From Burkholderiaceae bacterium (GTDB lineage: Bacteria > Pseudomonadota > Gammaproteobacteria > Burkholderiales > Burkholderiaceae_C): DNA of 44,985 bases. The translations under genes were made by a program, and so were the position numbers. The stretch covers positions 1 to 44,985 of the forward strand of contig JAFEHU010000022.1 in the NCBI GenBank assembly GCA_017848435.1, read 5' to 3'. The notes under the pieces were generated by a model. It was not told where the DNA came from. It saw only the letters and a program-made list of their open reading frames with translations, and did not search any database. Below are positions 32,966 through 41,134 of the stretch, piece after piece. Position 1 is the first letter of the stretch. The number at the start of each line of letters is the position of its first letter.

Positions 32966-33241
32966 ATGAACCCGCGCGTCGTCCCGGCCGTGTTGCTGGT
33001 GCTGCTGGGGGTGTTCCACGCCCAGCTGTGGTGGGGGCGTGGCAGCCTGCCACACGTGGCCGAGTTGCGCCAGAAAATCGACCTGCAGAAAACCAGCAAC
33101 GCCGAGGCCAAACTGGTCAACGAACGGCTGTCCTCCGAGGTGCGCAACCTCAAGGAGGGGCTGGAGATGGTCGAGGAACGGGCACGGCAAGAGTTGGGCA
33201 TGGTCAAGCCCAACGAAATCTTCGTCCAGATTTCGAAATGA
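32966..33241 (+). CDS. ftsB: Cell division protein FtsB
   Basis: A 91-residue bitopic membrane protein of the divisome, which pairs with FtsL and FtsQ. One membrane helix near residues 5-22 (VVPAVLLVLLGVFHAQLWWG), then a leucine-zipper-like coiled coil (about 30-70, LRQKIDLQKTSNAEAKLVNERL) and the conserved end ARQELGMVKPNEIFVQI. It follows enolase by 42 bp, its usual neighbour. The repeat R2 copy 2 begins at its stop codon. Confidence 0.95.
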   Translation: MNPRVVPAVLLVLLGVFHAQLWWGRGSLPHVAELRQKIDLQKTSNAEAKLVNERLSSEVRNLKEGLEMVEERARQELGMVKPNEIFVQISK

Positions 33242-33324
33242 GGCCCCCACGTTCGCTCACGGCGTGTAGCGCCCTGCCCCCCGGGGGGGCGCTGCCTTGC
33301 TTGGGGCGGCCCTGCGCGGCGGCG
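33240..33324 (+). repeat. R2 GC-rich dispersed repeat, copy 2
   Basis: An 85-bp element that begins within the ftsB stop codon and ends four bases before the pnuC ATG, so it makes up virtually the whole intergenic region. It is inverted relative to copy 1 (28640-28724). It contains a GCCCCCC/GGGGGGC hairpin without a following T-run. Confidence 0.85.
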
Positions 33325-33328
33325 AACC

Positions 33329-33934
33329 ATGCCTGAATGGCTCTTCTCCGAAGCCTTCGTTGTCTGGGGCTCGCCCACCACCTGGCTGGAAACCGTCGCA
33401 TTCGTGCTGGCGTTGGTCATGGTCGGCTGCAACATCCGTGAAATCCACTGGGGCTGGCCGCTGGCCATCGTCAGCTCGGTGATGTACTTCGGCCTGTTCT
33501 GGCGCAGCAAGATCTATGGCGACGCGGTGCTGCAGGTTTCGTTCGCGGTGCTGGCGCTCTGGGGCTGGGCGCAGTGGCTGCGCGGCAAGCGCGGTGACGG
33601 CAGCCCATTGCGGGTGGCCCGGCTCAGCCCACGCGGCGCCGGGCTGGCCATTGCTGCCAGCGCGGCCCTGTGGCTCGCAATTGGCCTGTTCCTGAGCCAC
33701 CACACCGACTCCGACGTGCCCTGGTGGGACGCCTTCCCCACCGCCGTGAGCCTGGTGGGCCAGTTCCTGCTGGGCCGCAAGTACATCGAGAACTGGCTGG
33801 CCTGGCTGGCGGTGAACACCGTCAGCGTGGGCCTGTTTGCCTACAAGGGCCTGTGGCTCACGCTGCTGCTCTACACCCTGTTCATTGGCCTGAGCGTGGT
33901 CGGCTGGCGCGCCTGGCGCCAGCGGCTGGCGTGA
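33329..33934 (+). CDS. pnuC: Nicotinamide riboside transporter PnuC
   Basis: A 201-residue membrane protein with about seven helices that takes up nicotinamide riboside by facilitated diffusion. Family features are [54 protein letters not shown], and the C-terminal [30 protein letters not shown] with conserved WLxWLxVN. Translation is coupled to the next gene (GTGA overlap), which encodes the kinase that would trap the substrate. The upstream gap is entirely repeat R2, and the weak GGCGGCG at its end is the only ribosome-binding candidate. Confidence 0.93.
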   Translation: MPEWLFSEAFVVWGSPTTWLETVAFVLALVMVGCNIREIHWGWPLAIVSSVMYFGLFWRSKIYGDAVLQVSFAVLALWGWAQWLRGKRGDGSPLRVARLSPRGAGLAIAASAALWLAIGLFLSHHTDSDVPWWDAFPTAVSLVGQFLLGRKYIENWLAWLAVNTVSVGLFAYKGLWLTLLLYTLFIGLSVVGWRAWRQRLA

Positions 33935-34578
33935 ACACGAAGCTGGCACTGCTCGGTGCCGAAAGCACCGGCAAGACACAGCTGGCCCAGGCCCTGGCAG
34001 CCCACGCACGCGGCCTGGGCCACACCGTCACAGTGGTGCCAGAATACCTGCGCGAATGGTGCGACCAGCACGGCCGCACGCCCCGGGCCGACGAGCAGAT
34101 GGCCCTTGCCACCGAGCATGCCCGCCGCATTGACCAGGCCGCGCCCAGCGACTGGCTGGTGGCCGACACCACGCCGCTGATGGTGGCGGTCTACAGCGAC
34201 CTGCTGTTCAACGACACGTCGCTCTACCCCATGGCCTTGGCGCAGTTGCAAGAGTTTGACCACATCCTGGTGACCGGCCAGGACGTGCCCTGGGTGGCCG
34301 ATGGCCTGCAGCGCGACGGCCCGCAGGTGCGTGGGCCTGTGGACCAAAAACTGCGCGCCGCGCTGGACGGCCAGGGCCTGCGTTACCAGGTGGTCTACGG
34401 CCTGGGCCCGCAGCGGCTGGCAGCGGCTGTGCGGGGCATGGCGGTGGGCTCTGGCCTGAAGAGTGACATGGAGGACGACGGCAGCACCACCCCTTGGCAA
34501 TGCGCCAACTGCAGCGATCCGGACTGCGAGCACCGGCTGTTCACACAACTGGTGCGGCAGCGCTCACTGCACCGCTGA
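33931..34578 (+). CDS. NadR-like nicotinamide riboside kinase with C-terminal Cys cluster
   Basis: A 215-residue P-loop protein of the AAA_28/NadR kinase-domain type. Walker A is GAESTGKT at residues 9-16. EYLREW follows near 40, and a DTTPLM segment near 75 carries the Walker-B-like aspartate. It probably phosphorylates nicotinamide riboside brought in by PnuC, giving NMN for NAD. The NMN adenylyltransferase domain and the HTH of enterobacterial NadR are absent. The last 27 residues carry [15 protein letters not shown] (Cys191, Cys194, Cys199, His201), a CX2CX4CXH pattern that could bind zinc. Starts with GTG overlapping the pnuC stop; its 3' end overlaps hslO by 15 bp tail to tail. Confidence 0.85.
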   Translation: MNTKLALLGAESTGKTQLAQALAAHARGLGHTVTVVPEYLREWCDQHGRTPRADEQMALATEHARRIDQAAPSDWLVADTTPLMVAVYSDLLFNDTSLYPMALAQLQEFDHILVTGQDVPWVADGLQRDGPQVRGPVDQKLRAALDGQGLRYQVVYGLGPQRLAAAVRGMAVGSGLKSDMEDDGSTTPWQCANCSDPDCEHRLFTQLVRQRSLHR

Positions 34579-35586
34579 GCTGCCAGGGGCCTGGTCGCTC
34601 GCCTCGGTGAACAGCTGGGCGGCGTCGACCGCGTCAAACCAGTAGAACTGGCCGCAAAAGTCGCAGCCCACCTCGATGTTGCCACGCTCGGCAATGATGG
34701 CCTCGGCTTCTTGCGTGCCCAGGCTGCGGATCATGTTGCCCACACGCTCGCGGCTGCAGGTGCAGGCAAAACGCGGCCCCTGGTCGCCTTCTTGCGGCGC
34801 CAGCCGCAGCACCTGCTCTTCCCAGAACAAACGGCGCAATATGGTGTCCACGTCCAGCGTCAGCAACTCCTCGCGCTTCAGGCTGGAGGCCAGCAGCGAG
34901 ATGCGGTTGTAGTGCTCGTTCAGGCCAATCTCGTCCTCGTTGGCCTGGTTGAGCACCACGCCCTCCAGGGCTGGACCGCCGGCTTTGGCCTGCCCTGCCA
35001 GATTGCGCTCGCCCTGCACCGGCAAACGCTGGATCAACAGGCCTGCGGCCACCTTGTCGTCGGCCGCCAGCACCAGCGTGGTGTCGAGCTGCTCGCTCTG
35101 CAGCATGTAGTGCTCCAGCACCTCGCTGAGTTGCTCGATCTTCTCGTGTTGGTCGTCGAACATCGGCACCACACCCTGGTAGGGCTGCTGGCCGGGGAAT
35201 TTGTTTTTGGGGTCGAGCGTGATGGCGCAGCGCCCCTGGTTGGTGGCGTTGACCATGTCGCTCAGGCGGGCGCCGGCGGGCAGGTCCCCCACCACCTTGG
35301 CGGTGGCCCGCAGGCTCAGGTCGTGCTGCACCTCCACCACCGCGATCTTGACCGGGCCATCGCCAAAAATCTGCAGCACCAGCGCGCCGTCAAAACGGAT
35401 GCTGGACTGCATCAGCGCGGCAGCGGCCACCATCTCGCCCAGCATGTCGCGCACCGGCTCGGCCAGGGGCTCGGCGTTCGGGTTGCTGGCCCGGCGGCGC
35501 AGGATCTCCTGCCAGGCGTCGGTCAGGCGCACCACCATGCCGCGCACCGGCAAACCGTCGAACAGGAATTTGTGGAGTTCCGACAT
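34564..35586 (-). CDS. hslO: Redox-regulated chaperone Hsp33
   Basis: A holdase chaperone activated by oxidation. 340 residues, slightly longer than E. coli Hsp33. The N-terminal domain has MQSSIRFDGALVLQIFGDGPV and NATNQGRCAITLDPK; the C-terminal zinc switch has CxC at 275/277 (FACTCSRERV) and CxxC at 308/311 (VGCDFCGQFYWF), the four cysteines that hold zinc in the reduced state. It is immediately downstream of the gamma-carbonic-anhydrase-like gene on the same strand (3 bp gap), so the two are co-transcribed. Confidence 0.96.
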   Translation of the reverse strand: MSELHKFLFDGLPVRGMVVRLTDAWQEILRRRASNPNAEPLAEPVRDMLGEMVAAAALMQSSIRFDGALVLQIFGDGPVKIAVVEVQHDLSLRATAKVVGDLPAGARLSDMVNATNQGRCAITLDPKNKFPGQQPYQGVVPMFDDQHEKIEQLSEVLEHYMLQSEQLDTTLVLAADDKVAAGLLIQRLPVQGERNLAGQAKAGGPALEGVVLNQANEDEIGLNEHYNRISLLASSLKREELLTLDVDTILRRLFWEEQVLRLAPQEGDQGPRFACTCSRERVGNMIRSLGTQEAEAIIAERGNIEVGCDFCGQFYWFDAVDAAQLFTEASDQAPGSSAVQ

Positions 35587-35589
35587 GCC

Positions 35590-36114
35590 TCAGGCCACCT
35601 TGTGGAAACCGGCGCGGTAACGGCGCGCGTTGTCAACGTAGTGCTGGGCGCTGGCGCGCAGGCCGTCGATCTGCTCGGGTGTGAGCTTGCGCACCACCTT
35701 GGCCGGGCTGCCGATGATCATCGAGCCATCGGGGAATTCCTTGCCCTCGGTCACCAGCGCGCCGGCACCCACCAGGCAGTGCTTGCCGATCTTTGCACCG
35801 TTCAGCACCACCGCGCCAATGCCGATCAAAGACCCGTCGCCCACCGTGCAGCCGTGCAGCATGACCTGGTGGCCCACCGTCACGTTCTCGCCCACCACCA
35901 GCGGCATGCCCACGTCGGCGTGCAGCACGCTCAGGTCCTGGATGTTGCTGCCCTTGCCGATGCGGATGGATTCGGTGTCGCCGCGGATCACGGTGCCAAA
36001 CCAGACGCTACTGTCTTCGGCCAGCGCAACCCGCCCCATCACCTGCGCGCTGTCGGCCACCCAGGCGCTGTCGGCCAGTTGCGGCACCACGCCGTCGAGT
36101 TCGTAAATCGCCAT
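35590..36114 (-). CDS. Gamma-carbonic-anhydrase-like left-handed beta-helix protein
   Basis: A 174-residue hexapeptide-repeat protein of the YrdA/PaaY/gamma-CA family. Repeats such as [22 protein letters not shown] and [16 protein letters not shown] build a left-handed beta-helix. The metal-ligand histidines are visible in VLHAD and in GHQVMLHGC. Whether it hydrates CO2 is uncertain, since many members lack activity. The start at 36114 gives [12 protein letters not shown] and has GAGGGAG about nine bases upstream. Upstream in-frame codons to 36189 overlap the divergent gene and are rejected. Confidence 0.93.
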   Translation of the reverse strand: MAIYELDGVVPQLADSAWVADSAQVMGRVALAEDSSVWFGTVIRGDTESIRIGKGSNIQDLSVLHADVGMPLVVGENVTVGHQVMLHGCTVGDGSLIGIGAVVLNGAKIGKHCLVGAGALVTEGKEFPDGSMIIGSPAKVVRKLTPEQIDGLRASAQHYVDNARRYRAGFHKVA

Positions 36115-36138
36115 GCGCCGGGCTCCCTCTGCTGAAAA

Positions 36139-36152
36139 CCTACAATTGTAGG
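36139..36152. promoter_or_regulatory. Symmetric palindrome CCTACAATTGTAGG at divergent starts
   Basis: A 14-bp perfect palindrome one base before the DUF455 start codon. Both strands read TACAAT, a -10-like hexamer. On the plus strand (36141-36146) it would give a leaderless DUF455 mRNA; on the minus strand (36150-36145) it would give the carbonic-anhydrase-like gene a leader of about 24 bases. It may also be a repressor site. Confidence 0.45.
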
Positions 36153-36153
36153 G

Positions 36154-36960
36154 ATGGACCTGCGTCAACGTGCCCTGGCGGTGCTGCAAACCGCCGATTT
36201 GGCATCAAAAGTGGCTCAAGCCTTGGTGATATCTGGCGGTTCAGCTACGTTTTCAATAGCAAAAGGCCCCCTGCAGGAACCACCCGGTGTGCCCGGCCGC
36301 CCCGCACTGCCGCGCCTGGTCGAACCCACCGAAGTCGCCCACCGCGCCCCGGCCAGCCCGGCCGGGCTGGCGGCCCTGCTGCACGCCATTGCGCACATCG
36401 AGTTCAACGCCATCAACCTCGCGCTCGACGCCATCTGGCGCTTCGACGGCCTGCCCGACGCCTACTACCGCGACTGGGCCCGTGTGGCCAGCGAAGAGGC
36501 CTACCACTTCACGCTGCTGCGCGCGCACCTGCAAAGCCTGCCGCACACTGGCACCCCCTGGGACTACGGCAGCTTTGACGCCCACGACGGCCTGTGGGCC
36601 ATGTGCGAACGCACATCGGACGACGTGGTGGCCCGCATGGCGCTGGTGCCGCGCACGCTGGAAGCCCGCGGGCTGGACGCGTCACCGCGCCTCCAGGCCC
36701 GGCTGCGGGGCGTGGGCTCGCCCGACGCCCGGCGCACGGTCGAGATACTCGACGTGATTTTGCGCGACGAGATCGGCCATGTGGCGATTGGCAACCACTG
36801 GTACCGCTGGCTGTGCGAACGCGACGGCCTGGAGCCCGTGGCGCACTACCGCGCACTGCGCAGGCGGTACCGCGCACCGCTGCTCAAACCGCCGTTCAAC
36901 CTGCCGGCCCGGCGCGCCGCCGGGTTCACCGACGCCGAGCTGGCCGAACTTGAGGCCTGA
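36154..36960 (+). CDS. DUF455 ferritin-like protein
   Basis: A 268-residue protein of the DUF455 (PF04305) ferritin-like family. Likely di-iron ligands are Glu83 in [12 protein letters not shown], Glu114 or Glu115 and His118 in ASEEAYHF, and Glu206 with His209 in [13 protein letters not shown]. The function of the family is unknown. Residues about 15-36 are encoded by repeat copy C and replace or extend the normal Ala-rich N-terminal helix before the conserved [16 protein letters not shown]. Transcription may start at the ATG itself, since TACAAT ends seven bases before it and no Shine-Dalgarno exists. Confidence 0.88.
   Translation: MDLRQRALAVLQTADLASKVAQALVISGGSATFSIAKGPLQEPPGVPGRPALPRLVEPTEVAHRAPASPAGLAALLHAIAHIEFNAINLALDAIWRFDGLPDAYYRDWARVASEEAYHFTLLRAHLQSLPHTGTPWDYGSFDAHDGLWAMCERTSDDVVARMALVPRTLEARGLDASPRLQARLRGVGSPDARRTVEILDVILRDEIGHVAIGNHWYRWLCERDGLEPVAHYRALRRRYRAPLLKPPFNLPARRAAGFTDAELAELEA
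36197..36260 (-). repeat. R1 dispersed repeat, copy C, inside DUF455 gene
   Basis: Core 36197-36248 and terminal hairpin GCTAC-N7-ATAGC at 36244-36260. On the minus strand it shares AAGGCTTGAG with copy B at the same offset, about 29 of 52 core positions identical by hand. Here the host gene reads the strand opposite to that read in copies A and B, yet the frame stays open. Confidence 0.65.
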
Positions 36961-37065
36961 CACCGACCGCCAGCGGCAGAAAAGGCTGGATTAGCGGCGA
37001 CATATCGGGGCATGGCCCGGGCCACAACTTCCCAGAATCAGGGCACCACCTTCAAGCCCTGAACC

Positions 37066-37731
37066 GTGACACCACCGATCCTCCTCGAACCCGTTTTCAC
37101 CCCCCCTGCGGCGGTGGCGACCCGTGGGCCTGTGGCCATCTTGCGGCAGGCCATTGTGGACACCGACCGGCAGGTGTACGGCCACGAATGGCGGGCCCCC
37201 GCCACCCTGGCCGACCAGCGCCCCCACGCCAGCAACAGCTGGCTGGAACAGGCCTTGACCCAGCTGGCGCAACCAGTGCCCCAGGGCAAAGGCACCGTGG
37301 GCCACGCTTCGCGGGTGTTCGTCCCCATCAGCCACGCGCAGGCGGCCCAGCTGGCCAGCCTGCCCCAGCCAACCGCCCAGCGCTGGGTGGCCGAAATCTC
37401 CGCCACCGAACACGACACCCCGGCACAGATCCGTGCCCTGACCGACACGCTGGAGCGCCTGCAGGCGAGAGGCGTGCGGCTGTCGTTCGACCACACGGTG
37501 CTGACGCCGGCCTACGCGGCCTGGCTGCCGCTGGCCAACTACATCCGCATGGACATTGACCGGCTGGAATCCGGCGCTTTTGAGCGGCTGGCCTGCTGCG
37601 CGCAAACCTACAGCCACGCCCGGCTGGTGGCCACCCAGATCAGCGACGCCGGCCAGGTGGTGCAGGTCACCGGCTACGGCATCCAGCTGCTGCAAGGCGA
37701 CTGGTTGTCACCCGCCAGCCTGATGCCCTAG
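37066..37731 (+). CDS. Degenerate EAL-domain-like protein
   Basis: A 221-residue protein starting at GTG. RQAIVDTDRQVYGHEW resembles the first strand of EAL domains (RQPIVD...GYE), WLPLANYIRMDIDRL resembles the later (NYIKIDI) strand, and LLQGDWLSPAS resembles the terminal QGYYFSRP segment. The EAL motif itself and the metal-binding Glu/Asn/Asp residues are not recognisable, so it is unlikely to cleave cyclic di-GMP; it may bind it or act by protein contact. About 105 bp of spacer before it contains nothing clear. Its last four bases overlap the 3' end of arsS on the other strand. Confidence 0.55.
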   Translation: MTPPILLEPVFTPPAAVATRGPVAILRQAIVDTDRQVYGHEWRAPATLADQRPHASNSWLEQALTQLAQPVPQGKGTVGHASRVFVPISHAQAAQLASLPQPTAQRWVAEISATEHDTPAQIRALTDTLERLQARGVRLSFDHTVLTPAYAAWLPLANYIRMDIDRLESGAFERLACCAQTYSHARLVATQISDAGQVVQVTGYGIQLLQGDWLSPASLMP

Positions 37732-38756
37732 GCCGCGGTGGTGCCGCCGCAGGACGACCCTGCCCCGGCGGTGCAGCCCAGGCAGTGGCTGGCAAAGCGG
37801 ATGTCGCGCTGCAGCCACTGGTCAAAGTCAAAGTTGTCCAGCGTCGCCGGCTCGGCACCGTTCATGAGCCGCATCTCCAGCATCTGGTTGAAGTCGCAGT
37901 CGTAGAGTGAGCCGTCGTGGCCCACGCTGATGGTGTGGCGGCACATCACGCCCTGCGCCGCGTCGGGGTTGAACGCGCTCAGCAGCTTGTCCATGTAGCG
38001 CTCGTACTGGCCGCTTTTCTGCAGGTGCAGCTTGAAGCGGTTGATCGGCATGTTGGTGATGGTGAACAGCTGGTTGAACACGATGCCAAAGTGCTGCTGC
38101 AGCTCGCGCTTGTAGTCCGCCTCCAGCGTGGCCTGGGCCGCCGGCAGGTAGGGGCCTACCGGGTTGTAGACCAGGTTCAGCAAGAGGCCAGTGCCCGCCA
38201 CCCCATAACCCAGCGCATTGAGCTGCTGCAGGCCCTGAATGCTTTTCTGGAACACGCCGTCGCCACGCTGCGCGTCGGTGAAGTAGGCCTGGTAGTAGGG
38301 CAGCGACGACACCACCTCGCAGCGGTGTTGGGCAAAAAATGCCGGCAGGTAGGCTTTGGAGGCCTTGGTCTGCGGGTGGCCGTCAAAGGTCACCGTCAGG
38401 TTGTGGCGCACCATCACGTGCCGGCCCATGGCGGTGGCCTGCGCCACCAGCCAGTCGAAGTCGTCGTGCAACTCGGGCGCACCACCGGTCAGGTCAAGGT
38501 GCTTGATCTGCGGGTACTGGGCCAGCAGTTCCAGGCAGCGCGCCACGCCCGCGCGCGGCAAGGCCTCGGTACGAGTGGGCGACGAGTCCACATGGCAGTG
38601 GCGGCAGACCTGGTTGCACATGCGCGTGAGGTTGATCTGCAGCGTGTCGATGGACAGCGGCGGCAATGCCATGCCATGCGCGTTGAGCAGGCCCTGGAAA
38701 TCGTGCCGTTCTGCCTCGGCCGGGGGCACCAATTGAATGGGGATGGTGGCGTTCAT
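37728..38756 (-). CDS. arsS: Arsenosugar biosynthesis radical SAM protein ArsS-like
   Basis: A 342-residue radical S-adenosylmethionine enzyme. The iron-sulfur site is CNQVCRHC (Cys47, Cys51, Cys54), in NLTRMCNQVCRHCHVDSSP. LDLTGGAPELHDDFD follows, then the barrel. The C-terminus has an extra cluster motif CLGCTAGAGSSCGG (Cys325, Cys328, Cys336) preceded by MCRHTISVGHDGSLYDCDFNQ, as in the family annotated ArsS (SPASM-like C-terminal region). ArsS is proposed to make dimethylarsinoyl-deoxyadenosine-type arsenosugar precursors. No arsenite methyltransferase or other ars gene is in the window. It lies four bases after the peroxidase-like gene. Confidence 0.88.
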   Translation of the reverse strand: MNATIPIQLVPPAEAERHDFQGLLNAHGMALPPLSIDTLQINLTRMCNQVCRHCHVDSSPTRTEALPRAGVARCLELLAQYPQIKHLDLTGGAPELHDDFDWLVAQATAMGRHVMVRHNLTVTFDGHPQTKASKAYLPAFFAQHRCEVVSSLPYYQAYFTDAQRGDGVFQKSIQGLQQLNALGYGVAGTGLLLNLVYNPVGPYLPAAQATLEADYKRELQQHFGIVFNQLFTITNMPINRFKLHLQKSGQYERYMDKLLSAFNPDAAQGVMCRHTISVGHDGSLYDCDFNQMLEMRLMNGAEPATLDNFDFDQWLQRDIRFASHCLGCTAGAGSSCGGTTAA

Positions 38757-38760
38757 GGAC

Positions 38761-39096
38761 TCAGAGCACCAGCTTGTCGAGCTGGTTCTGCATCTGCACC
38801 GCGTGCACCAGCGTGATACCGGCCTTCATGGCCGCGGCCACGTGCACCGCTTCCATCATCTGCTCGGGGTTGGCGCCGGATTCGAGGCAGGCGGTGGTGT
38901 AGGCCTCGATGCAGTATGGGCATTTTTCCGAGTGCGAAATCGCCAGCGCGATCAGCGCTTTTTCGCGCTTGGTCAGCGCGCCGTCGCTGCCGGTGACCAT
39001 GCCGTAGTACTTGAAAAATTCGTCGGCCATGGGCTGGCCGTGCTGGCCGATCTGCGGGAATTTGGCCAGGTCTGCCGACTCGTAATAGCTGCTCAT
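38761..39096 (-). CDS. Arsenosugar-associated AhpD/carboxymuconolactone decarboxylase-like protein
   Basis: A 111-residue helical protein of the AhpD-like fold. The redox motif is CPYC (Cys59, Cys62) in ISHSEKCPYCIEAY, with a nearby His55, as in alkylhydroperoxidase D-type proteins. MMEAVHVAAAMKAGITLVHAVQMQ follows. It is the standard partner of arsS genes, where it is annotated as an arsenosugar-biosynthesis-associated peroxidase-like protein; its reaction is unknown. TATACT on the minus strand (39128-39123) is a plausible -10 for this two-gene operon, giving a leader of about 20 bases. Confidence 0.85.
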   Translation of the reverse strand: MSSYYESADLAKFPQIGQHGQPMADEFFKYYGMVTGSDGALTKREKALIALAISHSEKCPYCIEAYTTACLESGANPEQMMEAVHVAAAMKAGITLVHAVQMQNQLDKLVL

Positions 39097-39122
39097 GGTG
39101 TGTGCCTCGGGGTGGTCGACCC

Positions 39123-39128
39123 AGTATA
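39123..39128 (-). promoter_or_regulatory. Candidate -10 TATACT of peroxidase-like/arsS operon
   Basis: TATACT on the minus strand, 26 bases before the start of the AhpD-like gene. The -35 would lie inside the end of xerD and is not clear. Confidence 0.35.
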
Positions 39129-39141
39129 TCGGCGCACCGCA

Positions 39142-40056
39142 TCAGCCCCGGGGATGGTGCGTGGCGTGCAGGGACTTGAGGCGTTCCCGCGCCACATGGG
39201 TGTAGATGGTGGTGGTGGAAATGTCGGCATGGCCCAGCAGCATCTGCACCGCCCGCAAATCGGCCCCGTGGTTCAGCAGGTGGGTGGCAAAGGCGTGGCG
39301 CAGCGTGTGCGGCGACAGCGGGGACAGGATGCCGGCCGCCAGCGCGTGTTTTTTCACCGTCACCCAGAACATCACCCGCGTCATGGCGGTGCCGGCGCGG
39401 GCGCCGCTTTGGGTCACAAACAGGTCGTCGTTCTGGCGGCCGCGCACCAGCACAGGCCGTGCGGTGGCGAAGTAGCGGCCCAGCCACTCGCGGGCCACCT
39501 CGCCAAACGGCACCAGCCGCTCCTTGTTGCCTTTGCCGAGGATGCGCAGCACGCCCTCGTTCATGCCCAGGTGGTGCAGTTTCAGCGTCACCAGCTCGCT
39601 CACCCGCAGGCCGCTGGCGTACATCAGCTCCAGCATCGCGCGGTCACGCAAGCCCAGGGGGGTGGCCACATCGGGCGCGTTCAGCAGCAGCTCCACCTGC
39701 TGTTCGGTCAGCGTCTTGGGCACGCGCAGCATTTGTTTGGCGGGCTGCAACTTCAGCGTCGGATCGGCCATGACCGTGCGCTCGCGCAGCGCCCAGCGGA
39801 AGTAGCGCTTGAACACCGTCAGGCGGCGGTTGGCCGAGGTGGCCTTGTCGGCCATGCGGGCCGCAAAGTAGCCTTGCAGGTGGTGCTCGGTGGTGCTGTT
39901 GAGTTCCTTGCCCTGCGCCGCCAGCCAGCTGGCGTAGAGCGTCAGGTCACGCCGGTAGGCGGCCAGCGTGTTTTTGGACAGGCCGTCTTCCAGCCACAGT
40001 GCGTCGATGAAGGCGTCTATGGCTGCGGCGTTGGTGGCGTCTGCGCTGGCGGTCAC
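39142..40056 (-). CDS. xerD: Site-specific tyrosine recombinase XerD
   Basis: Resolves chromosome dimers with XerC at dif. 304 residues. An N-terminal SAM-like core-binding domain (1-105) is followed by the catalytic domain with Arg151 in ASGLRVSEL, Lys175 in GKGNKER, His250 and Arg253 in [12 protein letters not shown], His276 in LGHADIS and Tyr285 in TTIYTHV. Length and motifs fit housekeeping XerD rather than a phage integrase, and no att-like repeats or island genes flank it. Its start overlaps the stop of the Bug-type receptor gene by four bases (ATGA), an odd pairing that implies shared transcription. Confidence 0.93.
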   Translation of the reverse strand: MTASADATNAAAIDAFIDALWLEDGLSKNTLAAYRRDLTLYASWLAAQGKELNSTTEHHLQGYFAARMADKATSANRRLTVFKRYFRWALRERTVMADPTLKLQPAKQMLRVPKTLTEQQVELLLNAPDVATPLGLRDRAMLELMYASGLRVSELVTLKLHHLGMNEGVLRILGKGNKERLVPFGEVAREWLGRYFATARPVLVRGRQNDDLFVTQSGARAGTAMTRVMFWVTVKKHALAAGILSPLSPHTLRHAFATHLLNHGADLRAVQMLLGHADISTTTIYTHVARERLKSLHATHHPRG

Positions 40057-41027
40057 TCCAGCGTGAGTTTGGCCCGCTCCACCACCTTTTTGTACACGTC
40101 GTACTCGGCGGCAATCTGTGCGGCAAACTGCTCTGGCGTGTTGGCCACCACCAGCGAACCGGTGTCTTCAATGCGTTTGCGCACGGCCGGGTCTTCCAGC
40201 GCCTTGCGCACGCCGGCGTTGACCTTGTCCACCACCTCGCGTGGCAAGCCCTTGGGACCGAGGATGCCGTAGTAGGCCATGCGGTTCACCGGCTCCAGAC
40301 CCAGTTCCTTGAAGGTCGGCACGTCGGGCAACACGGCCAGGCGCTGCGGTGCGGCCACCGCGATGGCCACCAGCTTGCCGGTCTTGATGAAGGCCAGCGC
40401 CGACGGCAGGTTGTCAAAAATGATCGGCACCTGGCCGGCCACGGTGTCGTTCAGGGCCGGGCCGGCGCCCCGGTACGGGATGTGGGTGATGAAGGTCTTG
40501 GTCAGGTCCTTGAACAGCTCGGTCTGCAGGTGGCCAATGCCGCCGGTGCCGGACGACGCGTACGAGTACTTGCCCGGCGACTTCTTGATCTCGGCAATGA
40601 ACTCGGCGTAGTTTTTGGCCGGGAAGCTGGGGTGCACCGCGATCACGTTCGGCGTGGCGGCGATGTTGATGACGGGCGTGAAGTCGGTCACCGGGTTGTA
40701 GGGGATCTTGGTGTTGATGGCCGGGTTGGCCGCCGTGGTGGACACCGTGGCAATGCCGAGCGAATACCCATCGGGCGCAGAGCGCGCCGTTTCGGTGGCG
40801 CCAATGACGCCGCCGCCGCCGGCCTTGTTCTCCACCACCACCGGCTGGCCCAGCGCCTTGCCCAAGGGGTCTGCAATCGTGCGGGCCACGATGTCGGTGG
40901 TGCCACCGGGTGCGAACGGCACCTGCAATTTCACCACCTTGTTCGGGTAGGCCTGCGCCAGCGCAGAACCTGCCACCGCCAACGACGACAACACCAACCA
41001 ATAACGACGATTCACACGACGGTCCAT
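40053..41027 (-). CDS. Bug/TctC-family tripartite tricarboxylate receptor
   Basis: A 324-residue periplasmic solute-binding protein. A signal peptide spans 1-24 ([20 protein letters not shown]). The mature part starts [23 protein letters not shown], the Bug family ligand-loop signature, with [18 protein letters not shown] and [17 protein letters not shown] later. Ligand (a carboxylate or similar) is unknown. No TctA or TctB membrane genes are nearby, so it is an orphan receptor, which is common in Burkholderiales. AGGGG lies ten bases before the ATG at 41027. Longer in-frame codons to 41099 are rejected because they precede the signal peptide. Confidence 0.92.
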   Translation of the reverse strand: MDRRVNRRYWLVLSSLAVAGSALAQAYPNKVVKLQVPFAPGGTTDIVARTIADPLGKALGQPVVVENKAGGGGVIGATETARSAPDGYSLGIATVSTTAANPAINTKIPYNPVTDFTPVINIAATPNVIAVHPSFPAKNYAEFIAEIKKSPGKYSYASSGTGGIGHLQTELFKDLTKTFITHIPYRGAGPALNDTVAGQVPIIFDNLPSALAFIKTGKLVAIAVAAPQRLAVLPDVPTFKELGLEPVNRMAYYGILGPKGLPREVVDKVNAGVRKALEDPAVRKRIEDTGSLVVANTPEQFAAQIAAEYDVYKKVVERAKLTLE

Positions 41028-41122
41028 GTCTCTGCCCCTTGAAACGGAATAACCCCCATCGTAAGGCCAGAAAGCCGCGCGCCAATGTGGAAGACCCATA
41101 CGTGCAAACCCCTGTTTGGCCT

Positions 41123-41128
41123 TATTCT
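41123..41128 (+). promoter_or_regulatory. Candidate -10 of AEC carrier gene (leaderless)
   Basis: TATTCT ends six bases before the GTG start, consistent with transcription starting at the start codon. No Shine-Dalgarno and no clear -35 are seen. Confidence 0.3.
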
Positions 41129-41134
41129 GAATGG

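Noticed and set aside
33242..33328. NAD- or PnuC-associated riboswitch before pnuC
   Set aside because: The entire gap is accounted for by repeat R2 and shows no conserved riboswitch motif.
39142..40056. Tyrosine recombinase as sign of a mobile island
   Set aside because: Length and motifs fit housekeeping XerD; no tRNA, att repeats or other island genes adjoin it.
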